Assembly: GCF_019237635.1 (NCBI RefSeq)
Contig: NZ_JAFAGS010000184.1
Coordinates: 1-64,000, forward strand
Direction of reading: 5' to 3'
DNA length: 64,000 nt
Origin: Pluralibacter sp.
Lineage (GTDB): Bacteria; Pseudomonadota; Gammaproteobacteria; Enterobacterales; Enterobacteriaceae
Below are positions 36,314 through 45,715 of this stretch, piece by piece; the stretch's first letter is position 1; each line of letters starts with the position of its first letter. Made by a program: the position numbers and the translations under genes. Below the pieces are notes generated by a model. It had not been told where the DNA came from. It worked only from the letters and a program-made list of their open reading frames with translations, and did not search any database.

Positions 36314-37391
36314 CGGTCTCCCTGCGGTGAATATTTTCCTGTACCCGCTCATAGCGGCCCAGATTAATGGTGATTGTTTTTGGGTGTGATGCGGTCTTGG
36401 CCGCATTCAGCGGCCGCATCACGGCGGTACGGCCCAGTTGCACTGCGCCCACTTCAGGTTTCGTGCTCATTCTCGCGTCCGGTAGTAGACTGCGGTCGAC
36501 GCACAACTGCAGACGGACATCCAGCCGTGCCCCAAGATACACATGCAGCAGCGCCATCAGGTCGGCGTGAAGGTCGCCGCCCAGCAACCAGCCCTGTACT
36601 TCAGCCGGGTCTGTGGTCGTCAGGCGCATCAGCACCTGGCTGTTTACGTCGGTGGCATAGTTGCCCATCACCGGACGGTTTGTCAGGGTGACAGGCTGGC
36701 GCACACTCATGGTCAGGGGCTTCTTCAGCGGCACACGGCGTTTGTCGTGGTGCCAGATTTTCGCCTTCGTGTTGGGTGCCAGCAGGCGCACCAGCGAAGC
36801 CATTCCCTCTGAAGTCCGACCTGGCAGCAACATGACCGGCAGCAGCGCCAGAAAGCGTGAGGCCGGGGTGGCAATGTTTTGTGCACAGCCGTCAATGCCG
36901 AGCCCCGCCAGTCCCAGCAGGTACTGCGAGGTTTTGTCCTTCCCTCCTTCTTCAAAGGCCGCCGGGTACGAGTATTTACGCCAGATGCGGTAGTACTGGG
37001 CAATCAGCCGGTGGTTGAAGATATCGAGGAAATCCGCAGTGGCCTCATACCCTTCCCGCCGCTGGGTAATGTCATCGATATAGTGCGTCGGCAGCGGGGA
37101 CTCCACGCCGTAGAGTCCCATAAAGGTGATGCGCACCGTCGGCGGCAGATGCGAATGCTCAGACTGCTCAATCCCTTTGATTTCAGATGCCGGGAAGCCC
37201 ATGCCCGGATGGGGCCGGAAGCGTACCGGCTCTTGACGAACCTGCCAGCTGCTGCCAATGACCGGTTTATCCGGCTGGCTCTGTTCCAGTATCCGGCAGA
37301 AGCGATAAAAGTTCATGTACGGCAGGTACTGCCGCAGCTGTTCCATCAGCCGGGCAGGCGTGGACTGTGATTCTCTTTCCACCGAATGCAT
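36288..37391 (-). CDS. tssG: T6SS baseplate protein TssG
   Basis: This 367-aa baseplate wedge component works with TssF. Family features are the N-terminal LRQYLPYMNFYRFCRILEQ, then VRFRPHPGMGFPASEI and ITFMGLYGVESPLPTHYI, and RRLLAP-like MASLVRLLAPNTKAKIWHH. The end ITINLGRYERVQENIHRRE is followed by an overlap with tssJ. It starts 46 nt inside the tssF 3' end, so the two are translationally linked. Confidence 0.93.
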   Translation of the reverse strand: MHSVERESQSTPARLMEQLRQYLPYMNFYRFCRILEQSQPDKPVIGSSWQVRQEPVRFRPHPGMGFPASEIKGIEQSEHSHLPPTVRITFMGLYGVESPLPTHYIDDITQRREGYEATADFLDIFNHRLIAQYYRIWRKYSYPAAFEEGGKDKTSQYLLGLAGLGIDGCAQNIATPASRFLALLPVMLLPGRTSEGMASLVRLLAPNTKAKIWHHDKRRVPLKKPLTMSVRQPVTLTNRPVMGNYATDVNSQVLMRLTTTDPAEVQGWLLGGDLHADLMALLHVYLGARLDVRLQLCVDRSLLPDARMSTKPEVGAVQLGRTAVMRPLNAAKTASHPKTITINLGRYERVQENIHRRETDEDGDYRW

Positions 37392-39109
37392 TTTCCTTCT
37401 GGCTGTACGATGAGGGTGAGCTGGTTGAACTGGTTCATATCGGCATACAGCGCAAAGAACCGGTTGAGCATTTCACCGAACAGGTGAATATCGCCCTCAC
37501 CGGTGAAGCCGTTGCTGTCGAGGGTCACTTCGATATCCAGCCCCCGCAGCAGGTAGCCCTGTTCAAAACGTTGAAGACGGTGGTGCTCCACATGCTGAAT
37601 CGACTCCAGACGCCGGGTGTTCAGTTCATCTTCCTGCCAGTTATAGAGCTCCAGCGTGCCGCGCAGCACTTCGGCGGTGCTCATCATGTTCAGGAACCCG
37701 GAGCCCAGGTGGCTCAGCACCCGCCAGTGGAAACGGTCCTCGGCAGGCGGATAGACTGGCAGCGTGGGTTTACAGAGGTTTGTCACCGACAGCGGCGTCT
37801 GTACCACCTGCTCACAGCGGTCCAGCAGCGTGCTCTGTAATGCCCGGCGTGGTAGCTGACCGTTGGTGCCTGTGATTTGCAGCGAGACAGCTTCGCGCTC
37901 AAACAGGCGGTCATCTTCCCACTGGTGCCCGCCAAGGATAAGCCATGTGTCATAGAGCCCGGTGACGCCGCGCTTTACACGGGTGTGGTAGTACCGGGAC
38001 GGCGCATGACGGCGCATCATCCCGCCCTTGTGACGAAAGCTGCTGAACGGTACGTACTCTGCATCACTGGTCCGGTTTGAGCCGGTAACCGAATCCACCG
38101 AATAAATTTCAGTATGCCCGTCCTGCAGACGCTTAGGGCGTAGCAGGTACTCACTTTCAAGTCCCGTAATGATGAGCGGGTCCGCCTCCAGGGTGAACAG
38201 ATTAATCACAGGTACACAGTGGAGGCGAACGGCATCATCGGTGACCGGCAGGTCAGATGGCCACTGCGTGCTGAACACAACTTCAATGTCGAAGTACTCT
38301 GCCCCGGCAGGCGGTGTAATGCCGTCCAGGCCGTTGAGGTGGACAAACATAAACTTGTCGCGGAAGGTGAAGTACTCCAGCAGCAGTTGGTAACCACTGA
38401 AGGCAGTATCACCTTTCGGCCACAGTCCGTCTTCCTCCGCAAATCCTCCCGGCGAGAAGTACCCGTCAAGGCGAATACGATCGGTCTGTCCGGGCAGCCG
38501 CATATATAGGGCGGCCTGCCGCTTAGTCAGCATCAGGTGCAACTGGCTGCTGACGGGCGCATCTGCGCCGAGATAGAGACTCAGGTGGCTGAGATCAGCA
38601 TGGGACCAGTCCGCCTGGGTGCTGCAGGCAAAACGCATTCGCAGCAGCGAGCGACCGTCAGGCTCGGTGGTCATGGTCACCCCTGAGATGTTCAGCGGGT
38701 TGAGCATCACATCGCGGGTAGTGCGGTAGCGACAGACTGTATTTTTAGGTCCCACCGGACGGGAGTACACCTCCAGACCTGCGGGCATCACTTCCGCCAT
38801 CTTCACGGCCTGAAGTGCAGGTGTGAACGCCACCACAGAGAGTGACGGAATGGTACGCAGGTAGTGTGGCCAGAGCATACTGACCAGCCCTTCGGTCAGC
38901 TCCGGCAGGTCGTCGTCAATCTTCTCCCGCAGTCGCCCCATCGAAAAAGCAAAGCCTTCAAACAGACGTTCAACATACGGATCGGGCGTGCCGGCCTTAT
39001 CCAGATCCAGCATCGCGGCCCGGTCCGGGTGGGTCTGGGCAAATTCTTTAGCCGCCTCACGGAGGTAGCGCATTTCCGCGTCGTAATAACGCAGGGTCAA
39101 ATCTTCCAT
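37346..39109 (-). CDS. tssF: T6SS baseplate protein TssF
   Basis: This 587-aa baseplate protein begins MEDLTLRYYDAEMRYLREAAKEFAQTHPDRA, the classic TssF (VasA/ImpG) N-terminus, followed by LLEGFAFSMGRLREKIDDDLPELTEGLVSMLWPHYLRTIPS-type sequence (about residues 50-90) and DGYFSPGG, ITGTNGQLPRRALQ in the second half. It follows tssA by 20 bp and overlaps tssG. The length is typical of the family. Confidence 0.94.
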   Translation of the reverse strand: MEDLTLRYYDAEMRYLREAAKEFAQTHPDRAAMLDLDKAGTPDPYVERLFEGFAFSMGRLREKIDDDLPELTEGLVSMLWPHYLRTIPSLSVVAFTPALQAVKMAEVMPAGLEVYSRPVGPKNTVCRYRTTRDVMLNPLNISGVTMTTEPDGRSLLRMRFACSTQADWSHADLSHLSLYLGADAPVSSQLHLMLTKRQAALYMRLPGQTDRIRLDGYFSPGGFAEEDGLWPKGDTAFSGYQLLLEYFTFRDKFMFVHLNGLDGITPPAGAEYFDIEVVFSTQWPSDLPVTDDAVRLHCVPVINLFTLEADPLIITGLESEYLLRPKRLQDGHTEIYSVDSVTGSNRTSDAEYVPFSSFRHKGGMMRRHAPSRYYHTRVKRGVTGLYDTWLILGGHQWEDDRLFEREAVSLQITGTNGQLPRRALQSTLLDRCEQVVQTPLSVTNLCKPTLPVYPPAEDRFHWRVLSHLGSGFLNMMSTAEVLRGTLELYNWQEDELNTRRLESIQHVEHHRLQRFEQGYLLRGLDIEVTLDSNGFTGEGDIHLFGEMLNRFFALYADMNQFNQLTLIVQPEGKCIRWKENHSPRLPG

Positions 39110-39129
39110 TTATTTCTGTTCCTGTGGAT

Positions 39130-40725
39130 TTAACCGCAAAGCACGGCGGCACGAGCTGGATCGACGGCGATCAACCCGGCAAGTAACTGGTCCATTACCG
39201 GTGTAAGGCGGGTCCTATCAGCCTCACTGCGGCCGGCTTTCAGGCGCAGGAGTTTCAGATGGCGGGCCTGTACCTCGAACAACAGCTCAGGCTCCCAGTC
39301 ACTGAGGGTCACCTCACGAGCACGCTCACCCAGCTCTGCAAACAGGTGCACCGCCAGGTCATTTTTACCGTACTGCTCAGCAATGCGGCCCATCAACAGG
39401 CGCAAGAGCCACTTCTGACGATCGGTGGTCATACCCGGTCGGGTCTGTAACCAGCCCAGCGCGGCATCCGGGCCTTCACTGTCGGCAAACGCCACGGCTT
39501 CCGACTCCAGCGCCAGAATGTCATCGTTACCGACGGTTACCGGAGCGGATGGCGTGTCGTTGCCCCACCCGCCAACCGTATCCAGTACGCTCTGCTGGAT
39601 CCAGTTCAGCGTCACTTCATCCGCAAAGGGGGTGCCATCACTGAACGCCAGCGTTTCAAGGCCGGACAGACGGGTCAGCAGTCCTTTCAGGTCGGCAGCA
39701 ATGATGCCAGCCAGGGTGTCCTGGCCTGATTTCGTCAGGGCCTGGTGGATATACCACTGCAAATCCAGCCACAAATGATTAGCGCCACGGGAGAAGGTGC
39801 TGTCCGCTGTTTCCAGCATCTCAGCCCAGTTCTGCTGCAGGTACAGGCGTTTGAGTAACGCGCGTTGATCCGCCCTCGGCGGCTCGATGCGTGTACGCCC
39901 CTGCGCATCCGGTGCCGGAATGGCCCGCAGGGTGTCATGACGCAGGCTTTTCATCAGATGGTGGGCTGACAGCCAGCCATCTGGCTGCTCACGCAGGTAT
40001 TCACTGAGCGTACGGGCCTGTGACAGCAAATCCTGGCCAGAGGTGATACGCCCGATTGAGGGAGCATCACTGTGGCCAGCTGTGGAACGTGCTTCGCTGG
40101 TGCTGGCATTCTGCGGTACGACCGCATCCACGCCACCCGCTTTCTGCAGACGGCTTTCCAGCGCACCATACAGCGCATTCAGCTCAGGACGGGTTTCATC
40201 CGGCTCATATTCGATAAGCTGCGCTATCAGCAACAACGCCCCGGTGGTTCGCATCGCATCGATCCTGACCACCTCAGGGTACAGGGAAAGGGAGTCAGTC
40301 ATACGCGAACCGGCCAGCCATTCCAGCGCCGCCTTGCGGCTGCGGTCTCGTTGTGGGTGTAGCTGTGTACCAAAGCGCTCCAGCAGACCGGCCAGCAGTT
40401 CCAGACCTTCAGCCAGCCCCTGCTCACCTTCGCGATGCAGTTTGGCCCAGCAGTACCAGGTTGCCACACGGATATCTTTGGCAACGGTGGTTAAAATCTT
40501 TTCTGCATGCTGGCAAATAAGCTCTGTGTTTGCACCAGAGAGCTTATTAATTTCCTCGCGTATCTGCTGGAAATCATCGTCATAGCCCGGGTCTTCGCCA
40601 GCGGGCGAGGGGCCGGACAGCGGCTGCAGCCAGTTATCCCACTGCGCCACGCGCTCACGGGTAGCCGCAAGCAGTGGCACCGGCTCAGTCTGACAGGTAC
40701 TCAGTAACGTGTTCAGCGTGCTCAT
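39130..40725 (-). CDS. tssA: T6SS cap/tail-assembly protein TssA
   Basis: This 531-aa protein has the ImpA_N domain at its N-terminus (WLQPLSGPSPAGEDPGYDDDFQ, NWYCWAKL-like sequence, LEGLELLAGLLERFGTQLHP at about residues 35-120) and a C-terminal domain rich in helices (ARAREVTLSDWEPELLFEVQARHLKLL). TssA directs baseplate and sheath assembly. It starts on the tssM stop (TGATG, 1-nt overlap). The cluster also encodes a second ImpA-domain protein at its far end. Confidence 0.9.
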   Translation of the reverse strand: MSTLNTLLSTCQTEPVPLLAATRERVAQWDNWLQPLSGPSPAGEDPGYDDDFQQIREEINKLSGANTELICQHAEKILTTVAKDIRVATWYCWAKLHREGEQGLAEGLELLAGLLERFGTQLHPQRDRSRKAALEWLAGSRMTDSLSLYPEVVRIDAMRTTGALLLIAQLIEYEPDETRPELNALYGALESRLQKAGGVDAVVPQNASTSEARSTAGHSDAPSIGRITSGQDLLSQARTLSEYLREQPDGWLSAHHLMKSLRHDTLRAIPAPDAQGRTRIEPPRADQRALLKRLYLQQNWAEMLETADSTFSRGANHLWLDLQWYIHQALTKSGQDTLAGIIAADLKGLLTRLSGLETLAFSDGTPFADEVTLNWIQQSVLDTVGGWGNDTPSAPVTVGNDDILALESEAVAFADSEGPDAALGWLQTRPGMTTDRQKWLLRLLMGRIAEQYGKNDLAVHLFAELGERAREVTLSDWEPELLFEVQARHLKLLRLKAGRSEADRTRLTPVMDQLLAGLIAVDPARAAVLCG

Positions 40726-43700
40726 CAGTAGACCTCCTCTGCATCACTGGTCGCGCTGGTGACCTGACCTGATGCTGTAACACCGGTCGTGCTGAAGATG
40801 GTCTCCGGCAGGCGGAAATTGCGCAACTTCAGCAGCGCCAGCGGCCCCTCACCCGCTTCGGTACGCAGGGTATAATTGAGCATGCGGCCATCCGGGGCCT
40901 TCCAGCTCAGGCTGTAACTGCTTCCCACGCCCGGATACGCTTTCACGCTGGCTTTATCGAGCAGGCGTATCAGACCCCAGCTACCAGGAATATCCGCGTA
41001 CTGACGGGTGCCCGCCTGCGTGCTAATCCAGCTCAGGTTCGCGCCGGGTGCTTCGGTATCTGCAGGCCAGGTGAAGCGCTTCCACACCGGCAGCTGGTTC
41101 ATATAAGTCAGCTTCTGGCTGTCGATAATCATATCGGTCTGCATCACACCATCGGCGGTGCCCGGTCGCAGCTCGAAGTTCATCCCGGCATTGCCTTCCG
41201 TGAAGGCCACATCCGAGATATGGCTCAGGGTGTTGATGGCATTGAGGAATGCCGGGTTAAACGCCAGCCCCTGCGAGTTGATGCTGTCCGGCACCCAGTG
41301 GTTGCCTTCTTTGTGCAGCACGCCTTTGAGGCGGTTTTGCAGGAACTGCGCAATACGCCCGGAGTCTGCGTTAAGGTACTTCGCCAGCAGAGGCAGAGAA
41401 ACATCACTGCTGGCATTGTTAAACGGATAGCGCCCCCCAAAGGCACTGTTCCACTCGGCAACGACTGCCTGCTGCCACTGGGCATTGAGGCTGTCGGCCG
41501 CCGGGGTCAGCACCTGCTGCCAGGCCTGCTCCATCGGATTCACAAACACCGTCCGCCCAAAGCCGCTCCACTCCTGGCCCAGACCGGCGGCAATCAGGCT
41601 GCCGTAGTCACGGGTTTCGGTCAGGTCCACGGCTTTGCCCTGGAATACGGTCTGAGCGATGGTCTGGGTCATGGCCTGCGGGTCGGCAGCATTGGTCACC
41701 TGCTGCAGGCGCAAACGCACCTGCGTCACACGGGTCAGGAACGACTGCAGACTTTGCTCCTGTGCTCCCGTGCGGTTTTTGTCCATCAGCGCCAGCACCG
41801 GACCAAAGGTCGCATCCAGCGGGCCGTGAACACCGGCGCTCTGGTCAATGGCATCCTTGTTGTCACCACCGAGCAGGTTTTTGGCCGATTTCACCAGGGA
41901 GTCGGAAATCGCTTCACCAGTCTGTCCAGTGCGCCCCTGCACATTCAGGGTATTCATCAGCGCCACCAGAGGTGACTGACGCACGTCGGCCATCAGGGTC
42001 AACTGGTCAATGGAATCCGACAGCGTCGCGGCCCGGCGAAGCCGCAGGCTGTTCAAAAACTCCAGCCAGGCCCCGCCAAAGTCAGCAAAGTAACGCTCCG
42101 TCAGGCGCTTTTCCAGGGCCTCAGGGGAGGTTTCATCCTGTTTATTCACCTGACGCTTACTGTCCGTGAGCACCCAGTCGAGTTCGTCCCGGCGCGCTTT
42201 CACCACTTTCTCAATCGCGGGCTGGACCGCCTGCTCCCAGGCCTGTCGGGTAAACATCCCCGGTACGATTTCGGTGGTACTGAACAGGCGGGAAGCGTCG
42301 GTATCGCCGGTCATGTCTTCCAGACGCATATCCGCATACAGATGGGCCACCTGAGAAAGTATTTTCTGGTAGAGGGTCGATTCACTGTTGCGCACGCCCA
42401 TCAGGCGGACCAGCAAAGAGCGCGCCTGGCTGACCATGCTCTCATCGGCACGTAACTTCCACTCAGGGTGCACAACCAGCTGAGCGCCATAGAACGACAG
42501 CAGTGACGGAGCAATCCCTTGCCAGACGCCGTCTTTCACGCCATCACGCTTTGGCCAGTCGTGCAGCAGCGCAGAACTGAACCAGGCCGCGTCCATGTGT
42601 TCCGGGCGGGCCAGCATCAGGTAGACTTTGAGTTGGTCATAAGTGTTTTTTGCCATCTGTTCACGCAGCGGGCTACCCGGTGGCAGCGCGTTAAAGGCGC
42701 TGACCTGCTTCTGCAGATGGTCTGCGGCGGCATCCCGCAACAACGGCTGTGCACTGTCCTGATAGCGAGGCCAGAGCGCGGCCAGCAGGGCGTTGTTCTG
42801 ACTCAGCCCGGCCTGCTCATACCATGGCACACCATGCTCAGCGCGGTACTGCAGACGGGCCAGCGTTTTCTGAAGTTCAGACAGCGCATGCAGACGCTGC
42901 TCCAGCGGCTGATTCTGTCGGGCGGCAAGAGATGCCTGCGTATTCGCGCCAGCAATCTGGCTGCGGTTGGTGACATACGCGATGCTCATCCACACCGCCC
43001 AGCCCACCATCGCCAGGGCGACAACAGACGCTGTCACCTTACGCCATGGAATGCCCGGTTTGCGCGGACGCAGTCCGGCAGGAAGCGCGCGCACTGATTC
43101 AGGCAAGACATCCCAGCGCTTGTCCATGCCCCAGTGATGCGCTACGGCACGTTCAGCACCAGCAGAAGGCTGGCTGAACACCACACCCGCCAGCGGCAGC
43201 GGGCGGTACGGATTGAGCATCACCGACAATGGCACGGTCACGCTCTCCGGTTCTCGGATGAGCTGGTCGGCAAGCGTCAGCAGGAAGTTATGTTTTACTT
43301 CACCGCAGGTCTGCTGCAGGCCCTGTGAGGTCAAATCTGGTGCCAGGGCGGTGAGTTGTTCTGCCAGCCCTTCGGTACGACAACCGGCAGGCAGCAGACA
43401 GCCGGTCGCCTGCGTAATGCGACCTTCCGGCTTACCGGCGCGCGGGTGCAGGGACCAGACATACAGCGGGAGCTGCCAGCCAAGCGTTTCCATACGCGCG
43501 CTGATGGCATGAGACAGGGAATCCATAGTGCTTTCAGACGGTACCGGCATCGCCGGCTCCAGCCCAGGTGCTGAGAGCTGATCAAAGGCCGAGGTAACCC
43601 ACACCAGCCCATCCACCGGACGGCGGCGCAGTTTGCGCAGCGCGGTCAGCCAGGCACTGTCGGCTGGGGTATTGAGATCACCGCCCCACAACAACAGTGT

Positions 43701-44138
43701 GCCACGGTCTTCCTGCCAGAGCTGGCCCGTCAGACCCGGGGTCAGTTGCTCCACTTCAGCAGCGGTGCCAGTTATCAGCAAAATGCGCGTTTTACGGCCC
43801 CAGCGCCGACCGTAGAGGTTGCACATGGCGAGGCGGATGGTATCAACGGTGACGTTGCGTGGCGGAGTCCGGGCAACTCTTGATTCATCAGAAGGCAACG
43901 CATTGTTCTTCTGTTCTCGCCAGCGGTGATACTTTTCCCGCATAAATCGGGACATAAACGGGGTATAGAAAACAATCAGCAAGACTATCCATACGGAAGC
44001 AAATGCAAGCACTTGCTTCAGTCGGGTATCAAGGCCATACGAGGGACCAAAATGAAGGATCAAGGCCACTATAATCGCTGAGATGCAGGCTATTATGCCG
44101 GCAAGCCCCCCTCTGCTCCATGTACTACCCGGCATCAT
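40725..44138 (-). CDS. tssM: T6SS inner-membrane protein TssM (IcmF/VasK)
   Basis: This 1137-aa protein has N-terminal membrane segments at about residues 12-32 and 42-60, a third near 385-405, and a long periplasmic part that binds TssJ. The start at 44138 (MMPGSTWSRGG) has an AGGGAG Shine-Dalgarno; a Met 11 residues earlier is possible. The C-terminal DUF1215-like region includes LRTEAGEGPLALLKL and RLPETIFSTTG. Where many IcmF proteins carry a Walker A loop, this one reads RILLITGTAAEVEQLTPGL, without G-x4-GK[ST]. It overlaps the upstream gene by 14 nt and tssA by 1 nt. Confidence 0.94.
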   Translation of the reverse strand: MMPGSTWSRGGLAGIIACISAIIVALILHFGPSYGLDTRLKQVLAFASVWIVLLIVFYTPFMSRFMREKYHRWREQKNNALPSDESRVARTPPRNVTVDTIRLAMCNLYGRRWGRKTRILLITGTAAEVEQLTPGLTGQLWQEDRGTLLLWGGDLNTPADSAWLTALRKLRRRPVDGLVWVTSAFDQLSAPGLEPAMPVPSESTMDSLSHAISARMETLGWQLPLYVWSLHPRAGKPEGRITQATGCLLPAGCRTEGLAEQLTALAPDLTSQGLQQTCGEVKHNFLLTLADQLIREPESVTVPLSVMLNPYRPLPLAGVVFSQPSAGAERAVAHHWGMDKRWDVLPESVRALPAGLRPRKPGIPWRKVTASVVALAMVGWAVWMSIAYVTNRSQIAGANTQASLAARQNQPLEQRLHALSELQKTLARLQYRAEHGVPWYEQAGLSQNNALLAALWPRYQDSAQPLLRDAAADHLQKQVSAFNALPPGSPLREQMAKNTYDQLKVYLMLARPEHMDAAWFSSALLHDWPKRDGVKDGVWQGIAPSLLSFYGAQLVVHPEWKLRADESMVSQARSLLVRLMGVRNSESTLYQKILSQVAHLYADMRLEDMTGDTDASRLFSTTEIVPGMFTRQAWEQAVQPAIEKVVKARRDELDWVLTDSKRQVNKQDETSPEALEKRLTERYFADFGGAWLEFLNSLRLRRAATLSDSIDQLTLMADVRQSPLVALMNTLNVQGRTGQTGEAISDSLVKSAKNLLGGDNKDAIDQSAGVHGPLDATFGPVLALMDKNRTGAQEQSLQSFLTRVTQVRLRLQQVTNAADPQAMTQTIAQTVFQGKAVDLTETRDYGSLIAAGLGQEWSGFGRTVFVNPMEQAWQQVLTPAADSLNAQWQQAVVAEWNSAFGGRYPFNNASSDVSLPLLAKYLNADSGRIAQFLQNRLKGVLHKEGNHWVPDSINSQGLAFNPAFLNAINTLSHISDVAFTEGNAGMNFELRPGTADGVMQTDMIIDSQKLTYMNQLPVWKRFTWPADTEAPGANLSWISTQAGTRQYADIPGSWGLIRLLDKASVKAYPGVGSSYSLSWKAPDGRMLNYTLRTEAGEGPLALLKLRNFRLPETIFSTTGVTASGQVTSATSDAEEVY

Positions 44139-45285
44139 TATTTCCACTCCCTGAGGTAACAGTACTGACAAAACGATCAGTACCTGAGGTAAACAGCCCT
44201 AAAACAGGTTTGCTGCTGACGTACACGATGTCAGACAGTAATGTGGCTAAAAGCCACGCACTCCCGGCTCCAGGAATACCGTTATATTTTTCCAGTACAT
44301 CAATTTCCTGGGGCACCCACGGTGTCAGATGTGATTGAGACGCTGTCATTAGATCAGCAAACCAGTCATTCCAGTGCCCGTAATCACAAAACACGTTTGA
44401 CGTCTGACAGGCGATCGTTTGTGTTTCGAGGAACAAACCCATATCAGCCTTGAAATTTGGCATGTCCAGCGGCATCGGTCGCAGAATACGGGCAGAATGG
44501 GGAAGTTGATATTTTTCAGCAACATCATCGCTGGTAAGTATCATGGTCGCGAGTGCATCGGAATACTGTTCAGCACCCTGATTCTGCAATATCAGGATCA
44601 AATCAATATCGAAAACGGGATTTGTAAGGCGCTCTTCGAACCAGGCAAAAGAAAGGGTTTTACAAAACGAAACCGAACCTGTTAGCGCACGACCAGGGTA
44701 AATTCTTCCCCATGATTCACGAAACTGAGTTTCGAAGTCCGGCGAAGTTAAGTCGCTCACAATGGTAACGTTGAACGGCACTGTCGCAGGCAACATCGCG
44801 ATCGCGTTTTGTACACCAGCCAGACCCAGTTCGAGCAAGGAAGTGGAAGCCGCCGATTGAGCATCAAAATGGCTGGTCAGTGAAAGAAATTGCGGTGCAT
44901 CTGCAGCATCTGATTTAGCAATGGCATCAGAGGTCACCCCAGAAGGTAGCAGTATGCTGCTTCCAAGTACGGCCAGATAGCGTCCAGCCCAGGCTTCCCA
45001 CTGTTGCTGTCCGTATTCAGCTTCCTTCTGCAAAAACTGATGTTCATTGACTGTTCTGCCCCACAGCCACCCCCGTAGACAAAACAGGAAAAACCAACCA
45101 AGAACCGGGCTGGATGCCAGCCACCAGATATTGAATGCAGCTAGTGCCTTAACCATGTCTGACGCATGCAGAATAAACAGCAAAATACCCACAACCGCGG
45201 CAACACCGCCTGCCAACAGCCATCCCGTAAAAGATGGCTCACGAGGCAACTCCATTGTTGTTGCTTTCGTCCTTTCCCAGCCCAT
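44125..45285 (-). CDS. T6SS-associated membrane protein of unknown function, coupled to tssM
   Basis: This 386-aa protein has two hydrophobic segments near the N-terminus (about residues 20-40 and 58-72) and then a soluble part with no recognised family. Features include WEAWAGRYLAVLGSSILLP, NAIAMLPATVPFNVTIVSDL and a Ser/Gly-rich C-terminus. Topology resembles the TssM N-terminus (two adjacent membrane spans, then a cytosolic domain). It follows PAAR by 3 bp and overlaps tssM by 14 nt. I recall similar unnamed genes before icmF in Klebsiella and Enterobacter T6SS loci. A role in the membrane complex or in effector export is inferred only from position. Confidence 0.7.
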   Translation of the reverse strand: MGWERTKATTMELPREPSFTGWLLAGGVAAVVGILLFILHASDMVKALAAFNIWWLASSPVLGWFFLFCLRGWLWGRTVNEHQFLQKEAEYGQQQWEAWAGRYLAVLGSSILLPSGVTSDAIAKSDAADAPQFLSLTSHFDAQSAASTSLLELGLAGVQNAIAMLPATVPFNVTIVSDLTSPDFETQFRESWGRIYPGRALTGSVSFCKTLSFAWFEERLTNPVFDIDLILILQNQGAEQYSDALATMILTSDDVAEKYQLPHSARILRPMPLDMPNFKADMGLFLETQTIACQTSNVFCDYGHWNDWFADLMTASQSHLTPWVPQEIDVLEKYNGIPGAGSAWLLATLLSDIVYVSSKPVLGLFTSGTDRFVSTVTSGSGNNDAG

Positions 45286-45288
45286 TGA

Positions 45289-45555
45289 TTATCCTACTGT
45301 GCTGTTCTGAGCACTTGAAATTACAGTACAACCACACTGACATTTGCAGCCATCGACGACAACAGCGCGACCATTAAATGTCCGGTGCGGTGATCCTTCC
45401 ACGATAGGATTAGTTCCATGCCCTTCTACCGGGCAACTAACCATATCACCAACTAATGCGGCTTTTTTTCCGTCGACAGTAATACTGGAAGAGGCGGAGA
45501 TCACCTTTCCGCCGTGAGAAGTTTTATCACCGAGCAAAACGATGCCATTGGACAT
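45289..45555 (-). CDS. PAAR domain spike-tip protein
   Basis: This 88-aa PAAR protein sharpens the VgrG spike and can carry effectors. The start at 45555 (MSNGIVLLGDKTSHGG) has an AGGTG Shine-Dalgarno at proper distance. PAAR features are the GDKTSHGGKVISAS opening, VGDMVSCPVEGHG and the C-terminal DGCKCQCGCTVISS cluster. It has no C-terminal toxin extension. It lies 25 bp after a deleted immunity-gene remnant and directly upstream of the gene coupled to tssM. Confidence 0.9.
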   Translation of the reverse strand: MSNGIVLLGDKTSHGGKVISASSSITVDGKKAALVGDMVSCPVEGHGTNPIVEGSPHRTFNGRAVVVDGCKCQCGCTVISSAQNSTVG

Positions 45556-45580
45556 AATAAACACCTATATTTATTAGTAG

Positions 45581-45712
45581 TTACTTTGCATTGATTTTAT
45601 TAAAACCAGGAATCTCGGATGATGGCGATAATATTCGTTCATCTGCACTGACACAACTAACAATAAAGAATATTAAAGTATAGAGGGATAATTGATTTAG
45701 TCCCTTACACAT
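45581..45712 (-). pseudogene. Internally deleted remnant of a third lipase-immunity lipoprotein gene
   Basis: A 43-codon frame reads MCKGLNQLSLYTLIFFIVSC (lipobox Cys20), then VSADERILSPSSE joined directly to IPGFNKINAK-stop. The first part parallels the N-terminus of the intact neighbours (CAQATDRTLSPPSD), the second their C-terminus (IIPDFNKINAK). About 210 internal residues are therefore missing. The frame is short but its two ends match both ends of the paralogues, which makes chance unlikely. It may still be secreted, but should not function as immunity. Confidence 0.75.
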
Positions 45713-45715
45713 AAA

